Positions 8,584 to 17,184 of a stretch of DNA of 64,000 nucleotides are shown piece by piece. The stretch comes from Scandinavium manionii. GTDB lineage: Bacteria > Pseudomonadota > Gammaproteobacteria > Enterobacterales > Enterobacteriaceae. The DNA lies in the NCBI RefSeq assembly GCF_024764775.1, contig NZ_JALIGC010000034.1:186001-250000 (forward strand), in the 5' to 3' direction. The translations under genes were made by a program, and so were the position numbers. The notes under the pieces were generated by a model. The model was not told the DNA's origin. It searched no databases and worked only from the letters and a program-made list of their open reading frames with translations. Each line of letters begins with the position of its first letter. The stretch's first letter is position 1.

Positions 8584-9006
8584 ATGAGTCGTCTGTCAGA
8601 AATACTGGATCATATGACAGTCATCCTGAACTCGCTGAAAGAGGTGATGGATGCCGAGCAGCAACAGCTCTCTGCGGGCAGCGTAAACAGCAGCGCCCTG
8701 CAGCGTATTACCGAAGAGAAAAGCTCGTTGCTGGCAACGCTGGATTACCTGGAAAAACAGCGCCGCCTGGAGCAGGAAGCGCAGCGCTGTGCCAATGATG
8801 ACGTCGCGGAACGCTGGCAGACCATTACCGAAAAGACCCAGCATTTGCGCGACCTTAATCAGCACAACGGCTGGCTGCTGGAAGGCCAGATTGAGCGTAA
8901 CCAGCAGGCGTTGCAGGTGCTAAAACCGCATCAGGAACCGACGCTGTACGGCAAAGATGGTCAAACCTCGTCTACCCCACGCGGTGGCAAGAAGTTCTCC
9001 GTTTAA
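8584..9006 (+). CDS. flgN: FlgK/FlgL export chaperone FlgN
   Basis: The 140-residue, highly helical product starts MSRLSEILDHMTVILNSLKE and matches FlgN. FlgN binds the C-termini of FlgK and FlgL in the cytoplasm and delivers them to the flagellar export gate. It also influences flgM translation in Salmonella. The basic tail (GGKKFSV) and Gln/Glu-rich helices are typical. Confidence 0.94.
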   Translation: MSRLSEILDHMTVILNSLKEVMDAEQQQLSAGSVNSSALQRITEEKSSLLATLDYLEKQRRLEQEAQRCANDDVAERWQTITEKTQHLRDLNQHNGWLLEGQIERNQQALQVLKPHQEPTLYGKDGQTSSTPRGGKKFSV

Positions 9007-9094
9007 ACTTCCCGTCTTAAACAGCAGGTGGCATTGCCGTGAATCCCGGCCAATGCCCTGCGCTTTGTTGTCACTCTTCCCACTGATTTCCCGT

Positions 9095-10630
9095 TTACGT
9101 CGTACGGCGCGCAAACTCTTTCACTCTGAAACCCAGCACCAGCAGCGTGGCGAAGTACGCCGCGATACCCGCCACGACCACAACCATCAGACGCATAATG
9201 CGGAACGGCATGGTGCCCTGGGACCACTCTGGCATGATATACATCATCCCCAGCAGCGCGGCAGCCATCACCACGACGGCGACAATCAGACGGCTCAGGA
9301 AACGGCCCCAGCCCGGTTCAGGGGTGAAGATTTTTTGCTTACGCAGCTGCCAGTACAGCAGGCTGGCATTCAGGCACGCCGCCAGACCAATCGACAACGA
9401 AAGACCGGCGTGTTTCAGCGGGCCGATAAACGCCAGGTTCATCAGCTGCGTCATGATGAGGGTGACGATCGCAATCTTGACCGGCGTTTTGATGTTCTGA
9501 CGGGAATAGAAGCCTGGTGCCAGTACTTTCAGCACAATCAGCCCCACCAGCCCCACAGAATACGCCACCAGCGCGCGCTGGGTCATTGCCGCATCAAAGG
9601 CGGTGAATTTACCGTACTGGAACAGCGCCACGGTGAGCGGTTTGGCCAGAATGCCCAGCGCTACCGCACTCGGGACCGCCAGCAGGAAACAGAGGCGCAG
9701 GCCCCAATCCATCAGGCGGTTGTATTCCTGGTGGTTGCCGCTGGCAAAACTTTTGGAGAGCGACGGCAGCAGGATCGTGCCGAGCGCCACGCCCAGCACG
9801 CCGGACGGGAACTCCATCAGACGGTCAGCGTAGTACATCCACGATACCGATCCTGAAGCCAGGAACGAGGCGAAAATGGTATTGATGATCAGTGAAATCT
9901 GGCTGACGGAAACCCCGAGGATCGCCGGCCCCATTTGCTTCACCACCCGCATCGAGCCGGTATCTTTCAGGTTAATGCGCGGCAGCACTAACATGCCGAT
10001 TTTTTTCAGGTGCGGCAGCTGATAGAACAACTGCAGTACGCCACCAACGGTGACCGCCCATGCCAGCGCCAGCACAGGTGGATTGAAATACGGTGCGGCA
10101 AACAGCGCAAAACCGATCATGCTGACGTTCAGTAACGTCGGCGCAAAGGCCGGAACCGAGAAGCGGTTCCAGGTATTCAGAATAGCCCCCACCAGCGATG
10201 CCAGCGAGATAAGCAGAATATACGGGAAGGTAATACGCAGCAGCTGGCTGGTTAAGGCGAACTTATCCGGCGTATTGGCAAAACCGGGCGCGGTCAGGGT
10301 GATAACCCACGGGGCGGCGAGCATCCCGACGACGGTCACCACCGCCAGCGCGAGAGTTAATAACCCGGAGACATACGAGACGAAAACGCGGGTTGCATCT
10401 TCTCCCTGCTTACTTTTGTATTCCGCCAGAATCGGCACAAACGCCTGTGAAAACGCGCCTTCTGCAAAAATGCGGCGCAGCAGGTTTGGCAGTTTGAACG
10501 CCACAAAAAAGGCATCCGTCGCGACTCCCGCCCCAAAAACCCTTGCCACTATGGCATCGCGCGCAAAGCCCAGCACGCGAGAAAACATGGTCATTGAGCT
10601 GACGGCCGCCAGCGATTTTAATAGGTTCAT
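9095..10630 (-). CDS. murJ: Lipid II flippase MurJ
   Basis: From the ATG at 10630 the product is 511 residues, the E. coli length. An upstream in-frame ATG at 10648 would add six residues that the family lacks. The start MNLLKSLAAVSSMTMFSRVL and long hydrophobic stretches fit the 14-helix MOP fold. Conserved charged residues lining the cavity (SRVLGFARD and the FGAG region) are present. MurJ flips undecaprenyl-PP-linked peptidoglycan precursor across the inner membrane. It is convergent with flgN. Confidence 0.97.
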   Translation of the reverse strand: MNLLKSLAAVSSMTMFSRVLGFARDAIVARVFGAGVATDAFFVAFKLPNLLRRIFAEGAFSQAFVPILAEYKSKQGEDATRVFVSYVSGLLTLALAVVTVVGMLAAPWVITLTAPGFANTPDKFALTSQLLRITFPYILLISLASLVGAILNTWNRFSVPAFAPTLLNVSMIGFALFAAPYFNPPVLALAWAVTVGGVLQLFYQLPHLKKIGMLVLPRINLKDTGSMRVVKQMGPAILGVSVSQISLIINTIFASFLASGSVSWMYYADRLMEFPSGVLGVALGTILLPSLSKSFASGNHQEYNRLMDWGLRLCFLLAVPSAVALGILAKPLTVALFQYGKFTAFDAAMTQRALVAYSVGLVGLIVLKVLAPGFYSRQNIKTPVKIAIVTLIMTQLMNLAFIGPLKHAGLSLSIGLAACLNASLLYWQLRKQKIFTPEPGWGRFLSRLIVAVVVMAAALLGMMYIMPEWSQGTMPFRIMRLMVVVVAGIAAYFATLLVLGFRVKEFARRTT

Positions 10631-10746
10631 TAACGTGTTATTCCACAACCCCGGATCAAAAACGCCTGTAAGCGAAACAGGCGTTGGAAAGTGGCGATAG
10701 TCTACCTGGATTAGCGGTAATTACTACTGGCAGTTGTTACAGCCTC

Positions 10747-11673
10747 TTACTCACTTATTGCTTCCTGCCACAGCTTTTCGACGATGCACTGGGCGGCAAT
10801 TGCCTGCTCACCGGCGGTTTGCGGAACCGTCTGATTTTGCACGCATTCGATAAAGTGACGCGCGCAGCCCGCAAAACCACGCTGTTCGAGGGTGGTTTGC
10901 CAGCCGGATGCCGGACGTACAATCACGCCAGCGCCCCGCTCTTCCCGCCAGTCGCGCATATCGGTAATGTCGATAAGCCCGCCGTCGGTCACCGCCTGGA
11001 CCCACTCACGCTGGCTGCCCGCGCGGCGATGCATACTGGTGGTAATTTGCATCTGCGGCAGGCTGAAATGGTGCTCGGCGTACAGCATTTCGCCCTGGTC
11101 GGTGGTTTGCAGTAAACCGCCGCTCAGCTGCGGATTTCCGCCTGCCAGCCATAACGCGGTATCCACCACGTGCAGATAATCATCCAGCAGGGTGAATCGC
11201 AGATCGTTTGGCCCGACGCTGTTGCTCCGGTGTTTGTCCATCCGCAGCGATGCGCCATCGGCCAGATTGGTTTTCAACTCCTGATACAACGGCGCAAATC
11301 GTCGGTTGAAGCCGACCATCAGCGTGAGCTTTTTCTTCTCGGCCAGTTCAATCAGGCGCATCGCATCGCTAAGTTTTTCCGCCAGCGGTTTATCAACGCA
11401 GACGTGAACGCCGGCGTTCAGTAGTTCGCTGACCACCGTATAATGCGTGGCGGTTGAGCTATGCACGAACACCGCATCGCACTGGGACGCCAGATGCGCC
11501 AGCGAATCCGCCAGCGGAATGCGGTAGGTTTCACACACGCGCTGCGCTTTTTCACGCCCCGGCGACCAGGCCGCCTGCAGCGTCCAGTCTGTTGCGGCGC
11601 TCAGCACCGGCAGCCACGCTTTTTGCGCGATGCCACCGAGGCCCACCACGCCAATTCGAAGTTTCGCGGTCAC
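10747..11673 (-). CDS. yceM: Putative Gfo/Idh/MocA-family oxidoreductase YceM
   Basis: The 308-residue product has an N-terminal Rossmann motif (GVVGLGGIAQKAW, residues 8-20) and the family signature CVDKPLAEK at about 91-99. It belongs to the GFO/IDH/MocA NAD(P)-dependent oxidoreductases and corresponds to the E. coli gene formerly called mviM. Its substrate is not known. It lies 2 bp after yceH, suggesting a yceH-yceM unit. Confidence 0.92.
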   Translation of the reverse strand: MTAKLRIGVVGLGGIAQKAWLPVLSAATDWTLQAAWSPGREKAQRVCETYRIPLADSLAHLASQCDAVFVHSSTATHYTVVSELLNAGVHVCVDKPLAEKLSDAMRLIELAEKKKLTLMVGFNRRFAPLYQELKTNLADGASLRMDKHRSNSVGPNDLRFTLLDDYLHVVDTALWLAGGNPQLSGGLLQTTDQGEMLYAEHHFSLPQMQITTSMHRRAGSQREWVQAVTDGGLIDITDMRDWREERGAGVIVRPASGWQTTLEQRGFAGCARHFIECVQNQTVPQTAGEQAIAAQCIVEKLWQEAISE

Positions 11674-11675
11674 GC

Positions 11676-12323
11676 TTAATCTCCCAGATGTGCCAGTAAG
11701 GAATCGAGGCGCTGCTTAAGTTCTTCAACTTCGTTCTCCAGCGCGTCGACGCGCGCCACCAGGCTGTGTGTCTCCGGCGTTTCAGCCTCTACGCTGACAG
11801 CGGCGTTTTCAACATCACCGCTAAACAGATGCATAAACCGCTGTTCGCGCTTGCCCGGTTCGCGCGGTAAACGCGCTACAAACGGCCCGTCTTCACGATT
11901 GCTCAGATTTTCCAGCGCGTTTTCGACTTCGGCCATGTCCGCAAATTCATGCATCCGCTGGCCGCGACTGCGCAGTTCGCCCGGCGTCTGCGCGCCGCGC
12001 AGCAGCAGCGTGGTCACCAGCGCCACTTCCGCGGTACTGAGCTTCAAATCGCCAAATTCGGAATTGCAGAATCGCTGTTCGTATTTGGTCACCCGGTTGC
12101 CAAACCCGCTGACGGTGCGCAGATAATGGCGTTTCACCAGCTGATCGAGTAAGTCCTGCACCTCGTTTTCGCTGAGCGTCATCACCGGCTCGCGGTTACT
12201 TTTCTGATTACAGGCCAGGGTGACGGCGTTGACCGACAACGGATACTGCTCCGGCGTGGTGACCTGCTTTTCCAGCAGGCAGCCAATCACACGCGCTTCA
12301 AGCGCCGTTAATTGATACTTCAT
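11676..12323 (-). CDS. yceH: DUF480-family protein YceH
   Basis: The 215-residue product starts MKYQLTALEARVIGCLLEKQ, the DUF480 signature. It contains two winged-helix-like segments (about 1-80 and 90-170) and ends in a heptad-rich coiled coil (ENEVEELKQRLDSLLAHLGD). No biochemical role is established. It sits between rimJ and yceM on the same strand, as in E. coli. Confidence 0.93.
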   Translation of the reverse strand: MKYQLTALEARVIGCLLEKQVTTPEQYPLSVNAVTLACNQKSNREPVMTLSENEVQDLLDQLVKRHYLRTVSGFGNRVTKYEQRFCNSEFGDLKLSTAEVALVTTLLLRGAQTPGELRSRGQRMHEFADMAEVENALENLSNREDGPFVARLPREPGKREQRFMHLFSGDVENAAVSVEAETPETHSLVARVDALENEVEELKQRLDSLLAHLGD

Positions 12324-12332
12324 GATTTCTCC

Positions 12333-12917
12333 TTATCGACCCGCCGTCCACTCGCGTGTGGTGAGCGCCGTCAGAACGTGGTCCCGCCACTGTCCGTCAA
12401 TCAGCAGATAGTCTTTGGCGAATCCTTCTTTTTCAAATCCGAGTTTGGCCAAAAGCGCGCCGCTGCGCTGATTGTGCGGCATATAGTTGGCCATAATGCG
12501 GTGTATATGCTGGGTGCGCTGCATGTAGCGAATGGCGGAGGTCAGCGCTTCGTACATCAACCCCTGCCCCTGCCATTTTTCACCGATGGAATACCCCAGA
12601 TAACAGGCATGAAACGAGCCACGTACCACGTTTGAGAAGTTGGCCACGCCGACAATTTCTTTTTCTTCCGGGTCAAGCAACACAAAGTAAAACGCGGATC
12701 CCTGTTTGTGAAACTCGCTGATCATCGACAAGCGCGCCTGCCAGCCAGAGGGATAGCAATGACTGTCATCCCGGACCGGTTCCCAGGGTTTCAGGAACGT
12801 TTTATTTTCCGCGTAATAATCGGCGAGCCGCCAGGCGTCGCGGTCATGGACCAGACGCACCACCAGACGGTCTGTTGTTAAGCGCACTTTCGGCACGTTA
12901 CTGCGATAGCCAAACAT
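12333..12917 (-). CDS. rimJ: Ribosomal protein S5 N-alanine acetyltransferase RimJ
   Basis: The ATG at 12917 gives 194 residues starting MFGYRSNVPKVRLTTDRLVV, the same as E. coli RimJ. The open frame extends 40 codons upstream, but those residues are not family-like. A GNAT fold is indicated by LGYSIGEKWQGQGLMYEAL (acetyl-CoA binding) and NYMPHNQRSGALLAKLGFE. RimJ acetylates the N-terminal Ala of S5 and has a role in ribosome maturation. Confidence 0.96.
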   Translation of the reverse strand: MFGYRSNVPKVRLTTDRLVVRLVHDRDAWRLADYYAENKTFLKPWEPVRDDSHCYPSGWQARLSMISEFHKQGSAFYFVLLDPEEKEIVGVANFSNVVRGSFHACYLGYSIGEKWQGQGLMYEALTSAIRYMQRTQHIHRIMANYMPHNQRSGALLAKLGFEKEGFAKDYLLIDGQWRDHVLTALTTREWTAGR

Positions 12918-13140
12918 CTTCCCCCACTCCTTCAAACCGCCATTACCTTCACTATACCTGCCTGTCGCCACCTTGTGAAAACAGCGACATACGTTTTTCT
13001 GAGGCACTTCCGCTTTTCGATAAATAAACTCTATCAAAATAGTCTTTTGATAAAAAAATATTGTTGCCCGCAGCCCCTAAAAATCAGCCTTCAAACGGTA
13101 GAATGGTAGCCTCTCACCGTTTCATTCCCCTGGAGGGGAA

Positions 13141-14352
13141 ATGTCATCGCGCATCTCACAGGCTCGCAGCCTGGGAAAATATTTCCTGCTTGTCGATAAC
13201 ATGCTGGTTGTTCTCGGCTTTTTTGTCGTTTTCCCATTAATTTCCATTCGCTTTGTCGACCAGATGGGCTGGGCAGCGCTGATGGTCGGCATTGCCCTTG
13301 GGCTGCGTCAGCTCGTTCAGCAAGGTTTAGGTATTTTTGGCGGCGCGATAGCCGACCGCTTCGGCGCTAAACCGATGATCGTCACCGGTATGCTGATGCG
13401 TGCCGCTGGATTCATCACCATGGCCATCGCGCATGAACCATGGATGCTGTGGCTCTCCTGCATCCTTTCCGGCCTCGGCGGCACGTTGTTCGACCCACCG
13501 CGAGCGGCGCTGGTGGTCAAACTGGTGCGTCCGCATCAACGCGGGCGCTTTTTCTCGCTGCTGATGATGCAGGACAGTGCCGGGGCGGTAATTGGCGCGC
13601 TGCTTGGCAGCTGGCTGCTGCAATACGATTTCCGTCTGGTATGCAGCGTCGGTGCGGTGCTGTTCATCCTCTGTGCCGCGTTTAACGCCTGGTACCTTCC
13701 GGCCTGGAAACTGTCGACGGTGAAAACGCCAGTGCGGGAAGGTCTGTCGCGGGTGCTAAGTGACAAGCGGTTTGTCACATATGTTCTGACGCTGACCGGC
13801 TATTACATGTTGGCGGTACAGGTGATGCTGATGCTGCCGATCATGGTCAACGATATCGCCGGTTCCCCTGCGGCGGTGAAATGGATGTATGCCATTGAAG
13901 CCGCGCTGTCGCTGACGCTGCTCTACCCGATTGCGCGCTGGAGCGAAAAGCGTTTCCGCCTCGAACACCGTCTGATGGCCGGATTGCTTATTATGACCCT
14001 GGCGATGTTGCCGATTGGCCTTTCCGCCAATTTACAGCAGCTGTTCACCCTGATTTGCGTGTTTTATATCGGCTCCATTATTGCCGAACCGGCTCGCGAA
14101 ACCCTGAGCGCCCAGCTGGCCAATCCGCGCGCACGTGGCAGCTATATGGGCTTCAGCCGTCTCGGGCTCGCGTTCGGCGGCGCGCTCGGTTATGCGGGTG
14201 GCGGCTGGCTGTTCGATGCGGGCAAAGCGCTCCACCAGCCGGAGCTGCCTTGGGTGATGTTCGGTGCGATTGGCTTCATGACTTTTCTGGCGCTGTGGTG
14301 GCAGTTCAGTACTAAACGCGCGACAACCGGGATGGTCGAACCCGGTGCCTGA
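13141..14352 (+). CDS. mdtH: MFS multidrug efflux transporter MdtH
   Basis: The 403-residue, 12-helix product starts MSSRISQARSLGKYFLLVDN. It shows the MFS motif A segment GGAIADRFGAK between helices 2 and 3 at about 65-75 and a second-half counterpart near residue 260. It matches MdtH (402 in E. coli), a drug:H+ antiporter reported to affect norfloxacin and enoxacin resistance. The TGGAGGGGAA ribosome site is strong. It is divergent from rimJ. Confidence 0.95.
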   Translation: MSSRISQARSLGKYFLLVDNMLVVLGFFVVFPLISIRFVDQMGWAALMVGIALGLRQLVQQGLGIFGGAIADRFGAKPMIVTGMLMRAAGFITMAIAHEPWMLWLSCILSGLGGTLFDPPRAALVVKLVRPHQRGRFFSLLMMQDSAGAVIGALLGSWLLQYDFRLVCSVGAVLFILCAAFNAWYLPAWKLSTVKTPVREGLSRVLSDKRFVTYVLTLTGYYMLAVQVMLMLPIMVNDIAGSPAAVKWMYAIEAALSLTLLYPIARWSEKRFRLEHRLMAGLLIMTLAMLPIGLSANLQQLFTLICVFYIGSIIAEPARETLSAQLANPRARGSYMGFSRLGLAFGGALGYAGGGWLFDAGKALHQPELPWVMFGAIGFMTFLALWWQFSTKRATTGMVEPGA

Positions 14353-14458
14353 TGTTAATTGTAGTAACAATTCAGCGGATTCTGCTGGCACGCATTAGGC
14401 TGACAGGGCATGCTGCTTTGTGTCAGGATGAGTCAAAAGCAACATGTTAAGGAAACCC

Positions 14459-15019
14459 ATGAAAAAGTTGTTGATGGTCGCCGCACTGACTGTGAGCGTC
14501 CTGCTGGTAGGCTGTAACCAGCTCACGCAGTACACCGTGAGTGAGCAAGAAATTAATCAGGCACTGCAAAAGCGAAACAATTTCTCGAAAGATATTGGCC
14601 TGCCGGGTGTGGCTGATGCACACATTGTGCTGACTAACCTTTCCAGCGCCATTGGCCGCGAAGAACCGAATAAAATCACGCTGACCGGCGTCGCGAACCT
14701 CGATATGAGCTCGCTGTTTGGTAATCAGAAAGCAACGATTAACCTGAAGCTGAAAGCGCTGCCGGTCTTTAATAAAGAAAAAGGCGCTATCTTCCTGCAG
14801 GAAATGGAAGTGGTCGATGCAAAAGTGGAGCCTGAGAAGATGCAGTCGGTGGTGCAAACCATGATGCCGTACCTGAACCAGTCACTGCGGAGCTACTTCA
14901 ACAAGCAGCCGGCCTACGTTCTGCGTGAAGACGCAAGCGAAGGCGAGGCGCTGGCGAAGAAATACGCCAAAGGCATTGAAGTGAAACCGGGCGAGATTGT
15001 CATTCCACTGACTGACTAA
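14459..15019 (+). CDS. yceB: DUF1439 lipoprotein YceB
   Basis: The ATG at 14459 with AAGGAAA upstream gives 186 residues, the E. coli YceB length. A type II signal peptide ends LLVGC with the lipidated Cys at 19. The mature domain is of the DUF1439 type. It is an outer-membrane-directed lipoprotein of unknown role. In E. coli grxB lies between mdtH and yceB. Here only 106 bp separate them, and grxB is absent from this site. Confidence 0.93.
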   Translation: MKKLLMVAALTVSVLLVGCNQLTQYTVSEQEINQALQKRNNFSKDIGLPGVADAHIVLTNLSSAIGREEPNKITLTGVANLDMSSLFGNQKATINLKLKALPVFNKEKGAIFLQEMEVVDAKVEPEKMQSVVQTMMPYLNQSLRSYFNKQPAYVLREDASEGEALAKKYAKGIEVKPGEIVIPLTD

Positions 15020-15040
15020 TCGAATCGGGGACTGATCTCG

Positions 15041-15070
15041 AAACGGGCGCAAATCGCGCCCGTTTTTTTT
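15041..15070 (+). terminator. Rho-independent terminator after yceB
   Basis: The hairpin ACGGGCGC/GCGCCCGT has a short AAAT loop and is followed by eight T residues. It separates yceB from the pyrC promoter. Confidence 0.9.
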
Positions 15071-15086
15071 ACGGAAAGGAGTGCAA

Positions 15087-15102
15087 AGGAAAACGTTTAC
15101 GT
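15087..15102 (+). promoter_or_regulatory. PurR operator of pyrC
   Basis: AGGAAAACGTTTACGT resembles the PurR consensus around a central CGTTT and closely parallels the E. coli pyrC operator. It lies about 55 bp before the pyrC start, in the promoter region, so purine-responsive repression is likely. Confidence 0.75.
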
Positions 15103-15115
15103 TTAATCTTAGTGC

Positions 15116-15148
15116 CCGGCAAAAATAGCCCTTCTCAACAAGCCGGAG
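15116..15148 (+). promoter_or_regulatory. pyrC leader with start-site-switch hairpin
   Basis: A CCGG at 15116-15119 is complementary to the CCGG at 15143-15146, which overlaps the CGGAG ribosome site of pyrC. In E. coli and Salmonella, high CTP favours transcripts that begin at the C and include the 5' complement, hiding the ribosome site in a hairpin. Low CTP shifts the start downstream and leaves it open. The same pairing is possible here. Confidence 0.75.
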
Positions 15149-15154
15149 CCTTCC

Positions 15155-16201
15155 ATGACAGCACAATCCCAGCTACTGAAAATCCGCCGTCCCGACGACT
15201 GGCATATCCATCTGCGCGATGGTGATATGCTGAAAACCGTCGTGCCTTACACCAGTGAAGTGTATGGCCGGGCGATTGTGATGCCAAACCTGGTGCCACC
15301 GGTGACCACCGTTGATGCCGCCATCAGCTACCGCCAACGCATTCTTGATGCCGTTCCTGCGGGCCATGACTTTACCCCGCTGATGACCTGCTATTTGACC
15401 GACACTCTGGATCCAAACGAGCTGGAACGCGGATTCCACGAAGGCGTATTTACCGCCGCCAAACTGTATCCAGCTAACGCGACCACCAACTCCAGCCACG
15501 GCGTCACCAGCATTGATGCGATCATGCCGGTGCTTGAGCGCATGCAAAAACTCGGCATGCCGCTGCTGGTCCACGGCGAAGTTACCCACGCTGAGATAGA
15601 CATTTTTGACCGTGAAGCACGTTTTATCGAAACGGTGATGGAGCCGATGCGCCAGCGTCTGCCGGGCCTGAAAGTGGTGTTTGAACATATCACCACCAAA
15701 GATGCCGCTGAATACGTGCGCGACGGCAACGAACTGCTGGCCGCCACCATTACCCCGCAGCATCTGATGTTTAACCGCAACCACATGCTGGTTGGCGGCG
15801 TGCGCCCTCACCTGTACTGCCTGCCTATCCTCAAACGCAACATTCACCAGCAGGCGCTGCGTGAACTGGTTGCCAGCGGCTTTGAGCGCGCCTTCCTCGG
15901 TACCGACTCTGCCCCGCATGCGCGTCATCGCAAAGAAGCCAGCTGCGGCTGTGCGGGCTGCTTCAACGCCCCAACGGCGCTCGGCAGCTATGCCACGGTG
16001 TTCGAAGAAATGAATGCCTTACAACACTTCGAGGGCTTCTGCTCACTGAATGGCCCGCGTTTCTATGGCCTGCCGGTGAATGAGAGCTTCATCGAACTGG
16101 AGCGCAAAGAGAGCCAGGTTGTCGACAGTATCGCCCTGACCGACGACACGCTGATCCCGTTCCTTGCCGGTGAAACCGTGAACTGGAGCGTTAAACGCTA
16201 A
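15155..16201 (+). CDS. pyrC: Dihydroorotase PyrC
   Basis: The 348-residue product is the same length as E. coli PyrC. Metal ligands are visible: the HxH in WHIHLRD at 17/19, the Lys in FTAAKLYPANATT that is carboxylated in the family, VHGEVTH, FEHITT, and GTDSAPH with the catalytic Asp. It is a class II dihydroorotase that cyclises N-carbamoyl-aspartate to dihydroorotate in pyrimidine synthesis. Control is by PurR and by CTP-sensitive start selection, both visible upstream. Confidence 0.98.
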   Translation: MTAQSQLLKIRRPDDWHIHLRDGDMLKTVVPYTSEVYGRAIVMPNLVPPVTTVDAAISYRQRILDAVPAGHDFTPLMTCYLTDTLDPNELERGFHEGVFTAAKLYPANATTNSSHGVTSIDAIMPVLERMQKLGMPLLVHGEVTHAEIDIFDREARFIETVMEPMRQRLPGLKVVFEHITTKDAAEYVRDGNELLAATITPQHLMFNRNHMLVGGVRPHLYCLPILKRNIHQQALRELVASGFERAFLGTDSAPHARHRKEASCGCAGCFNAPTALGSYATVFEEMNALQHFEGFCSLNGPRFYGLPVNESFIELERKESQVVDSIALTDDTLIPFLAGETVNWSVKR

Positions 16202-16239
16202 AAAAATGATTGCCTCCTGTTGTAAGTTTCGCAAACTAA

Positions 16240-16255
16240 CTGTATAAATATCCAG
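16240..16255 (+). promoter_or_regulatory. LexA box of dinI
   Basis: CTGT-ATAAATAT-CCAG matches the SOS box CTGT-N8-ACAG at all but one base. It sits 22 bp before the dinI start. The flanking bases ACTGT and CCAGTATATT resemble the E. coli dinI operator. Confidence 0.85.
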
Positions 16256-16277
16256 TATATTCAACAGGGGGCACATT

Positions 16278-16523
16278 ATGCGTATTGAAGTGACTATCGC
16301 CAGAACCACTGTCCTGCCCGCAGGCGCTATTGATGCGCTCACCAGCGAGCTTTCCCGCCGTATTCTCGATCAATTCCCCGACCAGAACGGACAAGTCAGC
16401 GTGCGCTATGCCGCGGGCAATAATCTTTCCGTTCTCGGTGGCGCTAAAGAAGACAAAGACCGCATCAGCGAAATTCTCCAGGAAACCTGGGAAAGCGCGG
16501 ATGACTGGTTTAACCCTGCCTGA
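16278..16523 (+). CDS. dinI: SOS modulator DinI
   Basis: The 81-residue product matches DinI (81 in E. coli) from MRIEVTIAR to ILQETWESADDWF. DinI binds RecA filaments, stabilising them and limiting RecA-stimulated UmuD cleavage. The C-terminal acidic helix that mimics DNA is present. A LexA box lies upstream and a terminator at 16561 follows, so it is a single-gene SOS unit. Confidence 0.97.
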   Translation: MRIEVTIARTTVLPAGAIDALTSELSRRILDQFPDQNGQVSVRYAAGNNLSVLGGAKEDKDRISEILQETWESADDWFNPA

Positions 16524-16560
16524 TTCGATTAAAAAAACGCTCCATCATTATGTAATTTTT

Positions 16561-16582
16561 GCCGGGTCGCCCCGGCTTTTTT
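16561..16582 (+). terminator. Terminator after dinI
   Basis: The stem GCCGGG/CCCGGC with a TCGC loop is followed by six T residues, 37 bp after the dinI stop. Confidence 0.9.
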
Positions 16583-16814
16583 AATTTCATTTTGTGCTTT
16601 TTTTAACCTTTTTCTTATTGCATCACTTTTCTTTTAGAAAATAACGAACTAATTGCCGCTTTATTGTTCAAAAAAACGATTGACCCAGAAAAAAATGTTG
16701 CTCTTAACCCGAAAGTTCGAATATTTTCATAGTTGTTGATATAATTAGTATGCTTCAGAAAACACGCATTGAACCTCGAACCGTTGTCTTTAAACACGTT
16801 AATAAGGGGTTATG

Positions 16815-17069
16815 ATGGAAAAGAATAATGAAGTCATCCAGACCCATCCCCTCGTCGGATGGGACATCAGCACCGTAGACAGCTATGACGCGCTGATGCT
16901 GCGCCTGCACTACCAGAACCCCACACTATCGAGTCACAACGAAGCAGAAATCGGTCAAACGCTATGGTTAACGACCGATGTAGCCCGCCAGTTTATTTCT
17001 ATTTTAGAAGCGGGCATCGCCAAAATTGAATCCGGCGATTTCCAGGAAAACGAGTATCGAAGGCATTAG
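16815..17069 (+). CDS. bssS: Biofilm regulator BssS
   Basis: The 84-residue product starts MEKNNEVIQTHPLVGWDIST and ends NEYRRH, matching BssS (84 in E. coli). The adjacent in-frame ATG at 16812 is equally open but adds one residue. AAGGGGT serves as ribosome site. BssS affects biofilm formation, AI-2 uptake and indole signalling in E. coli; the mechanism is unresolved. Confidence 0.95.
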   Translation: MEKNNEVIQTHPLVGWDISTVDSYDALMLRLHYQNPTLSSHNEAEIGQTLWLTTDVARQFISILEAGIAKIESGDFQENEYRRH

Positions 17070-17094
17070 CGCTTGATGCCAAAATTCACGTAAC

Positions 17095-17120
17095 AGGCAC
17101 CCATCGGGTGCCTTAATTAT
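17095..17120 (+). terminator. Terminator after bssS
   Basis: The hairpin AGGCACCC/GGGTGCCT with a three-base loop is followed by a T-rich tail, 25 bp downstream of bssS. Confidence 0.7.
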
Positions 17121-17184
17121 TTCTGGCTTGTCATGCATTATCAGATTAATTACCCTGCTAATAACGAACAGAGATGAGACACGC

